Origin: Prorocentrum cordatum
Lineage: Eukaryota; Sar; Dinophyceae; Prorocentrales; Prorocentraceae
Direction of reading: 5' to 3'
DNA: 64,000 nt
NCBI GenBank assembly: GCA_963575745.1
Contig: CAUYUJ010015745.1
Span: forward strand, 60,001-124,000
Shown: piece after piece, positions 53,599 through 62,765 of the stretch
How positions within the stretch are numbered: position 1 is the stretch's first letter
Layout of the letters: every line of letters starts with the position of its first letter
Translations under genes and position numbers: made by a program
Notes under the pieces: generated by a model
What the model saw: the letters and a program-made list of their open reading frames with translations, nothing else
Told to the model about the DNA's origin: nothing
Database searches by the model: none

Positions 53599-53755
53599 AT
53601 CCATATCCAGTGCGCCTTGGACTTTCTCGGAGGGGGCGCCGCAAGGCCGAGGCGCACCGGATATGGATAAAAGTCGAGCCTCTTGGGGCCAGATTGCAGT
53701 CCATATCTACCCAGTGCGTCTCGTGTTCCTGGGGAAGGGAGCCAGACACTCCAAG
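53590..53755. mobile_element. Hairpin repeat related to amidohydrolase intron 2
   Basis: TATCCATATCCAGTGCGCC, CGGAGGGGGCGCCGCAAGGC, GCACCGGATATGGATAAAAG and CCAGTGCGTCTCGTGTTCC. Two overlapping inverted pairs of the ATATCCAGTGCGCC type. Confidence 0.65.
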
Positions 53756-53762
53756 ACGCACC

Positions 53763-53896
53763 CTCGCCATCGCTCGGACGTCCATTCCCTGTGTTTTTGT
53801 TCGGTCTCGTGCGTGGCTTTTTCGCCACATGATCAAGGATGCTCCTCGATGGCCCTCGCCGAAGGACACATGCACACGTCCGAGCGATGCCAAGCA
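53763..53896. mobile_element. Repeat J, copy 1 (TTGGCATCGCTCGGACG ends)
   Basis: Read on the minus strand it starts GTGCTTGGCATCGCTCGG and ends GTCCGAGCGATGGCGAG. Inverted ends are about 15 bases, and GT...AG at the tips is compatible with an intron on the minus strand. Copy 2 at 54121-54257 is very similar throughout. Confidence 0.8.
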
Positions 53897-53904
53897 CCTG
53901 CTAT

Positions 53905-54119
53905 GGACCTAGGCACTGCCCGCGACGCTTCTGTAGGCGTGGGCTTCCGCTGCACGCCCGCCGGGCCGGGCGCTGGGCGCGCCGCCGAGAAGGTGGCGTG
54001 GAAGTCGGGGCGGGGCGCCTCGCCGAGCGCGCGGACCTCGGCGGCCGCGGGCCCAGCCAGGCGAGGCCCGCGACGAGAGGACACGGCCGGGCCCAGGACG
54101 AGGCCGAGGCTGGGACGAG
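53905..54119 (-). CDS. Putative internal exon between two repeat J introns
   Basis: This GC-rich segment lies exactly between two copies of repeat J. On the minus strand it is open in a frame with residues such as GPAAAEVRALGEAPRPDFHA and TFSAARPAPGPAGVQRKP. The preceding repeat ends GATGGCCAG and the following one starts CAG then GTGCTTGG, so both could be splice sites. No protein family is recognised. Confidence 0.4.
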
Positions 54120-54120
54120 A

Positions 54121-54257
54121 GCTGGCCATCGCTCGGACTCCCATTCCCTGTGCTTTTTTTCGGTTTCGCGCGTGGTTTTTTCGCCAGATGGTCGAGGATG
54201 CTCCTCGAAGGTCCTCGCCGAAGGAAAAATGCACACGTCCGAGCGATGCCAAGAGGG
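54121..54257. mobile_element. Repeat J, copy 2
   Basis: On the minus strand CTTGGCATCGCTCGGACG to GAGTCCGAGCGATGGCCAG. The body (CGAGGAC, GAGGAGCATCCTCGACCA, GGCGAAAAAACCACGCGC) matches copy 1 with about one change per ten bases. Confidence 0.8.
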
Positions 54258-55289
54258 TCGGCCCAACGTGTACAGGAGAAAGAACTATCTGCACACACAC
54301 GCGCACACACACACACACACACCGATTCCGGGCAGGCCCATCCTGAGCGCATGGTCGGCGCATACGCCCTCCGGCCCTGGCCAGGAAGGCGTGTGCGTCG
54401 ATCCTGGGCCAAGGATGGGCCCCACCCACCGCCTCAGAAAAATAGCAGCCGCCCAACGGCAACGCATTGACAACAACATCCCGACAAACGACAGCGGCGA
54501 AGCAATATGGGCAGCGGCATGAGCGAAGATATTGAATAAAACATTCGTCACTCACGAATTCTCCCTTTTTTCAAGCGTCTCACCTTTTTACATCATCCCT
54601 CCTCCCTCCTCCTCTCATCTCTCCTCTAATGTTCCTCCTCACTCCTCACTTATCATCCTACCTGCTCCTTCTCCTACTCATCCTCCGTCATCCTCCATTA
54701 AATGATCCTCCTCCTACGCGCATCCTCTCCGGGTCTCCGACGACGACGACGACGCTCAGGCGCGGGCACGGATGTCTCCTGGAAGCATTCTGTTTGCCGC
54801 CGCCTGGCGCGGGAACCAAGCAAAAGTGACTCGGAACACCCTCATCCATGCTCCCTCCCCCCTGCTCCTCCAGAGGGGGATGGAGGACGGAGGGAGGGAG
54901 GGGGGAAGGCGGAGGAGGTAGGTGGAGTCAAACAATTCAAGAGCCACGCCCTGACGGCGCATCGGCAGAAACACTGTGCACATGAAATCACGCAAAATGT
55001 TAGCGGGCCTCGCCAGACATTCACCTGTGAGCGTTGCACACATGGCGTGCGAGTATGAGCATCCCGGTTCGGGAGGGGGGTAGAAGGGAGAAGCCGACCA
55101 AGGTCACAATACATGTTTGCAACACTACTTCACAGCTGCATTCCCTTCTCTCGGACACAAATGTAATCATATCTGCCGTCGGCAGGATCGTCTCCTGCGA
55201 CACCTAACGCGCGGGCTTCAAATATGTGAGGTAGGCGAAGACAGAGGAGGAAAGGGGAAGTGAGGGGGGGGGGAGGAACGGCTCGTCCC
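54258..55289. other. No supported gene
   Basis: A short CA array (54293-54323), a TCC/CTCAT-rich stretch (54600-54720) and mixed sequence. No convincing coding frame. Confidence 0.45.
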
Positions 55290-55480
55290 CATGAGAAATG
55301 GCAAGAGACCGCGCTCGGCGAGGCTCGGTCCGCGCTGGACCCCCCTCTCTGGCGCGCGGAGAGCACCAGGGGCGGCGCCAGATGCGCCGCCGGGAGTGCC
55401 CAGCGCGGATCCGAGAAATCCGCGCGGAGCGCCAAAAGTTTGTGTTGATGGCGTTTGTTTTTCTTCGAACTTCGGGCACG
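55290..55480. mobile_element. Repeat D, copy with clear 3' arm
   Basis: GGTCCGCGCTGGACCCCCC, TCTGGCGCGCGGAGAGCACC and GGCGGCGCCAGATGCGCCGCC, then CAGCGCGGATCCGAGAAATC, GCGCGGAGCGCCAAAAGTTTG and GTGTTGATGGCG. The 5' arm is altered. Confidence 0.7.
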
Positions 55481-55713
55481 ACCTCTGGACTTCGCGTCAG
55501 ATGCCTCTGCGTGCATTCTCGCACCCCTGAGACCAGCCCTCAACATCCCCCCCCATTTCTGGATGGCCTCTCGGCCCTGGCGCGGCCCACAAAAGTGCAA
55601 GTCTGATGGAGCCGGCGCTGCCGGAAAAGGTGCCCACCTCCGAGAGCCACAGGAAGACATAAGAACGTCTCAGAAATCTCCGCCTCCTTGTCGAAGGCGC
55701 GCCGCAAAACGAA

Positions 55714-55806
55714 GGCTCCTCCTCCTCCTCCTCCTCCTCCTCCTCCTCCGCCTCCTCCTCCCTCTTCCTCCTCCTCCTCCTCCTCCTCCTCCTCCTCCTC
55801 CTCCTC

Positions 55807-55864
<58 letters not shown>

Positions 55865-55995
55865 TCCTCCCTCTCCTTTCCTCCTCCTCCTCCTCCTCCT
55901 CCTCCTCCTACTCCCCCTCCTCCTCCTCCTCCTCCTCCTCTCCTCCTCCTCCTCCTCCTCCTCCTCCTCCTCCTCCTCCTCCTCCTCCACACCCC
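55714..55995. repeat. CTC array with an embedded GAC array
   Basis: CTC repeats are interrupted at 55806-55863 by a pure GAC array of about 19 units, then CTC resumes. Frames give Pro/Leu/Ser or Asp/Arg runs only. Confidence 0.95.
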
Positions 55996-55999
55996 CCTC

Positions 56000-56703
56000 C
56001 TCCCCCTCCTCCTCCCTTCCTCATCCGTCCGTCCCCTCCGCCTCGCCGTTCCGAAGCCCCTCGTCCCACTGGACTGGAGAGCCCGCGACATCAGCGACGA
56101 CGGGAACCGGAGCGCGGGAGAAGAGTGCCCGCGCTCGTGGCAAATCAGCACGCCCGAAATGCGCACACGGACCGATGTCCAGAAGCCGGCATGCCCGTCC
56201 CTGCCCTTACCACGACAGCTGGCCCGGGATACGCGAGGCGTTGAGAGGTGAGAGAACAGCGTCGGCTCCTCGGAGACAAACGAAAGGAGTGTCTGAAGGA
56301 TGGGTCCTGCCTCGCCTGCGCAAGGGGGGGCGAGGCGACAAAATACGCCCACAACAGCTCACAGAGGTAAGCACGGAAAAGAAAAAACACTCCATACAAC
56401 AATACAGACAACAGACAAACAACATGGGTAAAAAACAGCCAGAGCAAGGGTGGCGAAGAAAACGCGCACAAAGCCTCCCAGCTTACAAAGGCCTCAAACG
56501 CGAATTGTCAAGTCAGAAGAGGGGGGGAACAGGAGGGAGGAGCTGAAGCAGGTACAGGAGGACGACGATGAGGAATTGTATCCAGGCGCGGCTGAAACCG
56601 TGCAAGCGGGGCTGGCTACGCAGACAGACTCAGGCGAGAGCCTGACAAGTAAAGCCTCGTGCACATCCCTGAAAGGAGCGCCGCACGATGAAGGGGCAGG
56701 AGG
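56000..56703. other. No assigned gene; plus frame at 56450-56707 is protein-like
   Basis: A plus frame with residues such as EELKQVQEDDDEELYPGAAE and TQTDSGESLTSKASCTSL has good charged composition for about 80 codons. It could be an exon of an unknown gene. No family recognised. Confidence 0.25.
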
Positions 56704-57233
56704 CTAGCCCAACTCAGCGCAATCGTGTTCGACCACGACGAGCCCACCGTAGGTGGCGTCGAGGACATATTCGCCGAATGGGCGAGGCCTCGGCTGCCAC
56801 TGCACAGACGACAGCAGCGGCTGCCCAGCACGAGGGCGCAGGCCCCCCCGGAGACGGTCTAAGCGAGCGCGCGTCTTGGAGGGCACTCCACCGTGGCAAG
56901 GGAGCACCAGGAGCTGCGCATTCTCGCTGGAGTGCGCACCACAGCGGGCGCAGAAGACAGACTTGGACCCCGTGCCAGACGCGGCGGCCCCCTCCCAGTG
57001 GCGCACGCGGCTGGGATGAAGGCGCCCCGCTGCCGAGCGACGCGGAAGCACCTGGCGCACCTGAAGCCCGCGGGGGGCGGCACGGGCAAGTGGGCATCCT
57101 GGGGCGGCACCGTGTCCGCCGCGAAAGCTGGCGTCGGCCCCCGTCGCTTGGCCCGCCGCAGCTGTCTGCGGCGCGGCGCCTGCTGCGACTTGTGGCTGAC
57201 GGCCTGCGCTGTCCGGGCTAGGAACTTGGCCAC
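56704..57233 (-). pseudogene. Decayed retroelement-type ORF with two CxxC motifs
   Basis: Minus strand. One frame (57233-56859) has FRCARC with a later CATGRG. Another frame (57060-56704) has VFCARCGAHSSENAQLL followed by PCHGG and RLDRLRGGLRP, ending in a stop. The pattern CxxCGAxxxxxxxxLxxxCxG followed by a basic LxRLxxGLHP-like stretch is one I associate with the region after the reverse transcriptase in dinoflagellate non-LTR retroelements. The two motif blocks are in different frames, so this copy is broken or spliced. Family assignment is tentative. Confidence 0.4.
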
Positions 57234-57571
57234 GAAGGCGACCAGCTAAAAGGAGCGCTGCGCGCGCTGGCTGGCCTCGGCATCCGCGGGATGGAGGGAG
57301 GCGCCCACGCGGGCGCCAGCATCAGCGTGGCGGTTCCCCCACCTCGCGACAGCGCCCAGCTCCTGCTCGTCGCGCCGCGACGGCGGCGGGCGTGGCCTTT
57401 CACTTTCCGCACTGCCCCCCCCCCCCGAGGTCGCCCGCCCGATCCCATATCTGGGACCGCGCGCCAGCGCCCTCGCACATGGCGCCCGTGGTCTCGAGGC
57501 GGCCACGCCGGAAGCTCGAGACCACCCAATCGCAGCCCGAATGGTTATGACGACGAGGGGCTCGTGCAGAT
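57234..57571. other. No supported gene
   Basis: GC-rich mixed sequence. Frames on both strands lack recognisable motifs. Confidence 0.4.
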
Positions 57572-57915
57572 GGAAAATCCCAAATCGAATAAAACACGTC
57601 GAAAACATATCGCGGAAGAGGTTGCGGCAAATTTTGGAAAAACGTCGAAAACATATTGTTTGAAAAAAGAAAAAAAGGTCGCAAGCGATGTCGCGGGATG
57701 ATGTTTCGACATCTGTGCCCGATCTTTTTTTCCAGAGGCACGCGCCCACGCATGCACGAAAACTACAGATGTCGAAACATCATCCCGCGACATCGCTTGC
57801 GATCTTATTCCATTTGTTCAAACAGTATGTTTTCTATGCTTTTTCCAGGATGCGTCGCAACCTCTTCCGCGATATGATTTCGATTTGTTGTATTCGATTT
57901 CTGATTTTTAATCTA
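57572..57915. mobile_element. Long inverted repeat, ~145-bp arms
   Basis: AAATCGAATAAAACACGTCG, AACATATCGCGGAAGAGG and GTCGCGGGATGATGTTTCG in the left arm (57572-57716) are matched by their complements in the right arm (57765-57915), with a loop of about 48 bases. AT-rich compared with its flanks, as for a foldback or MITE element. Confidence 0.85.
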
Positions 57916-58862
57916 CACATTTGTATTGATTTGCAGGTTCTACAACTTGTATTCCTTCGTACTATATCTATGCCCCCCAAGTGTTGCAATCATTGTAAAC
58001 ACGTGCTTATTCTGCTTCTCCAGGCAGGGTAACCCATCAATATCATCCAACTCTGCTGAACATCGCTGGGTTGCTGTCTGGCTACACATGCAGGAGAGAT
58101 ACAACATGTGGTTGGGGTGTCTCATCGGTACGAACACGGTCGAACTGCCTACTGCCCCAAATACGCCAATGAAGACGCCGAGGCTAGCAAAGCACAGGAA
58201 AGGATAATAATGATTGGTAGAGGGTAACAGTGTAGAGGGGGGCGAAGTAGAACAGGGTGAGCACACTATAGCGTAGCAGGGCAATGCGAGCACATTTAGA
58301 CTATGAGATTACACTGTCTTATAACATGAGATACACAAACACAGCATTGAAAACTTGTTGTATGATACCGTATGGCAAAGGAGAGTGTTGAATACTCGCG
58401 TGAAGCAGAGCTGAGTAAAGCGGATAGAAGAAGCAATACATATCCGCATACATGTGTGAACTCTGTGTTCCGAGGGAAGTAGATTATAGCAGAGCAGAAA
58501 CGAGGAAAGAAGCACATAGCGAAACCGAGTAGAGCACAATCGATAAGGCATAATGGGGCGTGGTAGTGGCGCCGAGAAGAGTAGTAGTATATCTGGATAA
58601 CTTGACGAAACCACACAAACAAAATAAGGTATGATATTTCACAACTGGCCAAATCAAAGGCGAGCAGAGCAGGTGTGCAGTATAGGAGCACTGGAAAGAG
58701 CGTGGCGCGGTAGAGCAAACGAGGACGCGTGGAGCACGGCAGGACACGGCGAGCATGGTAGACCAGGAGGGATTAGAGCTAATTACCATAGCGTATCATT
58801 GAACAGGGCACGGTTGAACATAGCAATGTTTGTTTTCTGGGCGCAAGGGTGCTAAAGCATAT
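57916..58862. repeat. AT-rich region; degenerate GTAGAGCA satellite at about 58210-58840
   Basis: From about 58210 words such as GTAGAGCA, AGCAGAG, GTAGAAC and GGTAGAGG recur. They are the complement of the CTACTCTGCTC words that fill 61010-62570, so this is the same satellite in inverted orientation. No gene seen. Confidence 0.55.
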
Positions 58863-59164
58863 TTAATTCCGATTTCTGGCATCCCCATTTGGGAGACGAC
58901 AAACCATATTCCATCCCCCATTCTGGGCCTGGACGGTGCCCCCTACAAGATTCAATAATGTCTCGCGGGTCTGAAGATGGCTCCAAAACAGCATCATATA
59001 GCCCAAGGTGGCAACCAATACCTTACAAGGAACGTCAATCTGGTCACATGTGGCACCCAGCGGGACCCCAAGAAGCTCAACTGGGCGCCAAGACCAAGAC
59101 GGCATGAAGTGGCCATGGATCTCACCAACGATGCAACCGATATATCAAGCTTGTGAGGCTTCAG

Positions 59165-59800
59165 AGGCGGCTCGAGGAGGGGAGGAGGAGAAGGAGGAGG
59201 AGGAGGAGGACGAGGAGGAGGAGGGTGCGGAGCTTGACACTCTTGTAATAGGCTTGAGAGGCGGCTCGAAAAGGATGATAAGGAGGAGGGGGGGGGATGA
59301 GGGGAGGGGAGGACGACGAAGAGGAGGAGGGGGAAAAGGAGAAGGAGGAGAGGGGGGGCGTAGGGGGAAGAAGAAGAGGAATATGAGGAAGCGGCGGAGG
59401 AGGAGGAGGTGGAGGAGGATGGGGGATGGGGGAGGGGGAGGGGAAGGGGGAGAAGGAGGAGGAGGAGGGAGGGAAGGAGAAGGAGGAGGAGGAGGAAGAT
59501 GAGGAGCAGGAGGATGAGGAGGAGAAGGAAGGTGAGTTACGGTTCGTCGAACCGTATTTTTTGCCAAACCGTAATTCCACCCTCCTCCTCCTCCTCCTCC
59601 TCCTCTTTCTCCCCCCTCCCCCTCCCCCTCTCGCTCCCCTCCCCCGCGTCATCACCGTCCTCCTCTTCAGCTTCCTCCTCAGCATACTCTTTTTCTTCCT
59701 CCTACTCCTCCACCCTCCTCCTTCGCCTCTTCCTCTTCCTCCTCCTCCTCCTCCCCCTCCCTTCTCCTCCTCCTCGTCCTCCTCCCCCTCCCCCCCCCAT
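59165..59800. repeat. Purine array followed by pyrimidine array
   Basis: GGA/GAAG repeats (59165-59530) are followed by about 45 bases with palindromic ACGGTTCGTCGAACCGT, then by TCC/CTC repeats (59580-59800). The two arrays are complementary and form a potential large hairpin. Confidence 0.9.
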
Positions 59801-60243
59801 CATTCCCCTGCTCCTCGCCCCAACCCTGCCACTCCGCAGCGACAGCGGCAGCGGTGGGGCGAGGGTCTAGGGCGGCCGCTCGCTATCGTTTTTCTCTGTG
59901 GCGTGAGGTTCACGCCGCACTGTTTCGAGATATGTACGGCACTCACGCCGCAACCCATGTCACTGTGAAGCCCATTTCGTGCGAAAGCATCGCCCCACCT
60001 GCACCCTTGTTCTTCCATCAACGCCCCCCTCCTCCAACAGTCACGCGGGCGCGTGCAGGCTTAACGAAATTACCACATCGAGCAGGCTTAATACGATTCA
60101 CAAACGGGCGCTTGCAGGCTAAAGAAAATGACCACCGCAGGCCAACACACTTACAACCTCCATCTGAGCAGAATTACCTCGGCCACGCGAGCGATCTCCA
60201 CCAACTCGCCACATGGCCAAGGAAGAACACCTAAACTATACAA
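59801..60243. other. 3' flank of the 60.2-kb exon; no assigned gene
   Basis: Mixed sequence. Contains the CGTGCGAAAGCATCGCCCC block resembling 28930. A plus frame is open but not recognised. Confidence 0.35.
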
Positions 60244-60834
60244 TCAGGGTATCTTTTTGAGCTTCAGGGCCGCCTTCACCGCAGTGGCGATCGGCGTGGG
60301 CAACGAGTCTGGTGTAACGCCAGCCTCGCGGCATCGGGACACGAACGACACAGCAGCCCTGCGCATGCGCACGGTGTCCGTGCCAGCGCCCTTGTACTCA
60401 CTGAAAAAGTCAAACAGCGCATGGTTGAGCGTCGTCTGGGCCTTCAGGTCGACGGCCTCCTTCCACTTGGGGTGCTTCTTGCTGAGGCCGAACGTCGCCA
60501 GCCAGTTGTTGTCCGTGTCGATGGCAGCGGTCAGCGCGACGAGCTCGTCGACGACCGTCTGCACGGGAATGGCCAAGAGAGACTTCTCAGCCAACGCCAC
60601 CACATCGGGCCACAGCGCGGTGTCGTTGACGTCGTCGAGCCAGTTCTTGCCTCCGGCGACGAGAGGCGTAAAAACAGAGGAGGAGGAGGAGGAGGTGGGG
60701 GGAGGAGGAGGAGGAGGAGGAGGAGGAGGAGGAGGAGGAGGAGGAGGAGGAGGAGGAGGAGAAGGGCGAGGAAGAGGAGGATGATGAGTCCACCGTGCCG
60801 ATTGGCACGTTGAGGCGCGGTAGAAGTAGCGCAT
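60244..60834 (-). CDS. Terminal exon of an uncharacterised protein
   Basis: Minus strand. The frame ends at a TGA (60244) after residues such as TAVKAALKLKKIP. From about 60655 downward it is clearly protein-like (residues GGKNWLDDVNDTALWPDVVA, VVDELVALTAAIDTDNNW and KHPKWKEAVDLKAQTTLNHA), mostly helical in character with no recognised motif. Upstream the frame runs through a GGA array (Pro-rich in this frame) to an ATG at 60834. More likely the exon starts at an acceptor such as GGAG before GCAAGAAC (near 60657), with the CTC-rich strand of the array acting as a pyrimidine tract. The strand agrees with the other genes of the window. Confidence 0.6.
   Translation of the reverse strand: MRYFYRASTCQSARWTHHPPLPRPSPPPPPPPPPPPPPPPPPPPPPTSSSSSSVFTPLVAGGKNWLDDVNDTALWPDVVALAEKSLLAIPVQTVVDELVALTAAIDTDNNWLATFGLSKKHPKWKEAVDLKAQTTLNHALFDFFSEYKGAGTDTVRMRRAAVSFVSRCREAGVTPDSLPTPIATAVKAALKLKKIP
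60675..60770. repeat. GGA array (CTC on the coding strand)
   Basis: Near-perfect GGA repeats just upstream of the 60.2-kb exon. Confidence 0.9.
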
Positions 60835-62600
60835 GAACGCAAAGTAAGTGTTAGAGCAGCGAGTTACTGAATACTAACACCGTACGAAAAGGATCACCCC
60901 CGCTTACATTGGAGTAGAATACACTATCAGCCGGCGCAGACTCCAAACATATAATAAAAGGTCGAAGTGCAGTGGGGTGGAGCGGATTGAAGTAGAGTGG
61001 ACCAGGGTAGACCACTCCTGCTCCATCCTATTGTACCCCATTATGCACTACTCTACCCCCAACTGTGCTCGATTCTATTCTAATCACCCCACTCTACTCC
61101 TCCTACTATACCCCTGCTATACTCGGCCCTGCTCTACCTACTCTACTCGTACTCTACTCGTACTCGACCTGCTCCTACCCCTTCCCCTACTCTACTCGAC
61201 CTACTTTACCTACTAGGCATGTCTGCTCGACCTATGCTACTATACCTACTCTGCTCTACTCTGCTACACCCACGTGTAAAATCCTACTCGACCTATCTAC
61301 TCGACCCACTCTTTGTCTACATACACATTCATAAGTTCACTACCTGCTCTACCGACACCACTCCTATTCGACCCGACCCTTCTCAATTCGACTCACCATG
61401 CCCATAATACATGTATTAGATACTCTACTCTACTCTACCTACTCCACCCTTTCTCTACCGGTTCTACTGTGCCCCACCACTACCCTACGACACGCTGCTA
61501 TAATCTACTCTACGCCACCACTTCTCTACTCTACTCTACTCTAGTCTGCTCTACTCTGCCCCTATTCTGCGCTACTCTACTCGACCTATCTGAACTCTAC
61601 TCTACATACGCTACTCCTACCCTACGCCTATGCTGGTCTACTCTGTCCTACTTGATCTACTATACTCTACTCCTGCTCTGCCAAGTCGATCCCCTGCCCT
61701 GTACGACTCTACTTTGCCTGCTCTACCTGTCCGAACTACCTCAGCTGCCTACTCTACCCTGCATACGCTACTTTAGTACACCCCAAGAACTGTTCGATTC
61801 CTACTATACCTACCGACTCTACCTATCCGGTTCTACTCTACCGACCCACTTCTACTCGACCCACTGACTCTATTGTCTGTACTCCTACCCTACCCCTAGT
61901 CTGCCGTACCCTATTCTATCCTAATCGATTGTGCGCTACTCGACTCTGCTTCACCTGCACTATTCGCAAGCTACTGCTATTCTGGTTTATGATACTCTAC
62001 CTGCCCTACTCCTGCTCAATTCCTATTATACCTGATCTATGCCGGTTTACGCCTACTCTATACTATATTCTACTCTGCTCATACACCACGTTACGTCCTC
62101 TACCTAGTCGACCTAGTCTACTCAGCATGGTTTACTTTACCTACCCTACTCTACACTACCCTACCTGCCCATCTACGCATACTCTTCCTACAGGCTCTAG
62201 CTACTCTACTCTACTCAACCTAGACACTCCTACGCTACCGACATACTCCACCTATTCCGATCTGCTCATATTCCTACCCATACTCCTTCTCTAATATACC
62301 CTCATGTAATCTACTCTATTCTGCTATACTGCTACTCTACGCCTACTGTACGCCTACGCTACGCTACTCTGCGTAATCTACCCCTACTCAACACTATTAT
62401 ACCTACCCTACCCTTCCTTAACACGTTTCTGAATCCACCCTGCCCAACTCTACTCTACCCGTACTCTACACCTACCCCTACTCGACATGACCCTGCTGTG
62501 TTCTACTCAACTCGGTTCAATGCTGCTCTACCCAACCCTCCTGTCCCAGACTCCACTGTGTGGTGATCTGATCTACTCTACACATTTACTGGTCTTCGAA
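60835..62600. repeat. Degenerate CTACT satellite
   Basis: After a short switch region (60960-61020) in which GTAGAG-type words give way to CTACTC-type words, 1.5 kb of CTACTCTAC, CTGCTC and CCTAC words follow without a fixed period. No gene. Confidence 0.85.
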
Positions 62601-62765
62601 TAGAACGTAGTGGGATGCAACAGGGGTGGCATGGAAAGGCATGCAATGACATGGGGTTGGGAATGAGATGGAACAGGATGGGATGCCATGGGATGTAATG
62701 AGATGGAGTGGGATGGGGTGTAATGGTATAGCATGGAACGGGATTACATCGAACATGCGAGGACA
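62601..62765. repeat. GGGAT/ATGGG array
   Basis: Degenerate five-base repeat (GGGATG, GGAATG, GAGATGG). Confidence 0.8.
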
